Source of the DNA: DATMNR01 sp963702765
GTDB taxonomy: Bacteria > Chloroflexota > Ktedonobacteria > Ktedonobacterales > Ktedonobacteraceae
DNA: 64,000 bases
Assembly (NCBI GenBank): GCA_963702765.1
Contig: CAVPEB010000005.1
Span: forward strand, 91,085 to 155,084
Reading direction: 5' to 3'
Part shown: piece after piece, positions 63,492 through 64,000 of the stretch
Layout: every line of letters starts with the position of its first letter
Position numbering within the stretch: position 1 is the first letter of the stretch
Translations under genes and position numbers: made by a program
Notes under the pieces: generated by a model
The model's database searches: none
What the model saw: only the letters and a program-made list of their open reading frames with translations
Told to the model about the DNA's origin: nothing

Positions 63492-64000
63492 GAGGATTGA
63501 TGCAATGTTCAGTATGCCTGAATGGCCGAAATCTTCTCCCTTGAGAAACATGTACGAGGAATACTCGCATTTGAAGCTGCGCTCGCTCGTGCAGAAGCGC
63601 GCGCTGGAATTATTCCACAGGAAGCCGCAAACATAATAACGGACAGTTGTAGGGAAAATGTGTTCGATATTCCAGCATTGTATCGTGAGGCAGAGGCATC
63701 TGGGACCCCTGTTATTCCACTCGTACGCATGCTCAGTGAACAAATCGACGATGACACAAAGAAGTATGTGCATTGGGGAGCCACGAGCCAGGATGCCATT
63801 GACACATCGCTGATGCTGCAAATACGCGATGGCATTGACCTGCTGGTCAAGCAGTATTCTCGACGTGTGTGAAGAGTGCGAGAAGCTAGCCGTACAGTAC
63901 AGGAATACATTGATGGCGGGGAGGACATTGATGCAACAAGCTGTGCCAATTACCTTTGGCCTCAAGGCAGCACGGTGGTTAGCCATGGCTGTTCGTCAAG
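63484..64000 (+). pseudogene. pcaB: 3-carboxy-cis,cis-muconate cycloisomerase, frameshifted (3' cut by window edge)
   Basis: Starts MPERIDAMFSMPE overlapping the pcaJ stop, then changes frame near 63520 to MAEIFSLEKHVRGILAFEA and, near 63865, from LLVKQYSRR to VCEECEKLAVQYRNTLMAGR and QQAVPITFGLKAARW, typical of PcaB/fumarase superfamily. The gene continues beyond the window. It catalyses the step between PcaHG and PcaC. Confidence 0.82.

Noticed and set aside
1..64000. tRNA or rRNA genes
   Set aside because: No conserved T-loop or rRNA segments were recognised on either strand by eye; a covariance search was not possible.

Overview
The window looks like chromosomal DNA of a Chloroflexota bacterium, most likely of the Ktedonobacteria type. 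The signs are several large Ser/Thr kinases with unusual extracellular parts, FHA proteins, F420-type enzymes (a luciferase-like monooxygenase and a deazaflavin-dependent nitroreductase), GT-C membrane glycosyltransferases, a protocatechuate operon, and short GC-rich dispersed repeats in a moderate-GC background. This placement is inference from gene content; no rRNA or tRNA gene is visible to confirm it.

Layout. 0-9.9 kb: tail of an FHA kinase, murJ with a long Pro/Gln-rich N-terminus, a transmembrane Ser/Thr kinase with a DnaJ-C-terminal-like segment, manC, ggt, and a GT2 glycosyltransferase with a cysteinyl-tRNA-synthetase-like tail motif at its N-terminus. 10-17 kb: pepF and two convergent GT-C family membrane proteins, all three broken by single-base frameshifts. 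17-25 kb: a MaoC-phosphotransacylase fusion, an alpha/beta hydrolase, a frameshifted coiled-coil membrane protein, a YqhA-family protein, an aldehyde dehydrogenase and a frameshifted lipoprotein. 25-29 kb: an iron module (cupredoxin lipoprotein, DtxR-type regulator, FTR1 permease with a palindrome on its promoter) and a class III aminotransferase. 29-36 kb: an O-antigen ligase-like protein, then two tandem transmembrane pseudokinases, the second carrying a PstS-like extracellular domain. 36-42 kb: DUF2630, a membrane MutS-like ATPase and a four-gene operon (two TPP-enzyme subunits, a cyclase-family hydrolase, an arginase-family ureohydrolase). 42-45 kb: a triple-FHA ABC transporter. 45-55 kb: mixed metabolic genes plus a MITE-like element. 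55-58 kb: a zinc alcohol dehydrogenase divergent from a padR gene with a 51-bp perfect palindrome over its -10 box, and a Ddn-like protein. 58-64 kb: tyrS behind a leader that looks like an attenuator, then pcaC-pcaH-pcaG-pcaI followed by broken pcaJ and pcaB.

The most notable items are the two tandem pseudokinases (both HRD to HGN; the second also lacks the VAIK lysine and the DFG aspartate), the padR palindrome, the tyrS leader with mutually exclusive hairpins, the MITE with a direct repeat at each side, and the high number of apparent frameshifts: about ten in seven genes, plus one nonsense codon. The frameshifts could be decay or assembly error; the sequence alone cannot decide.
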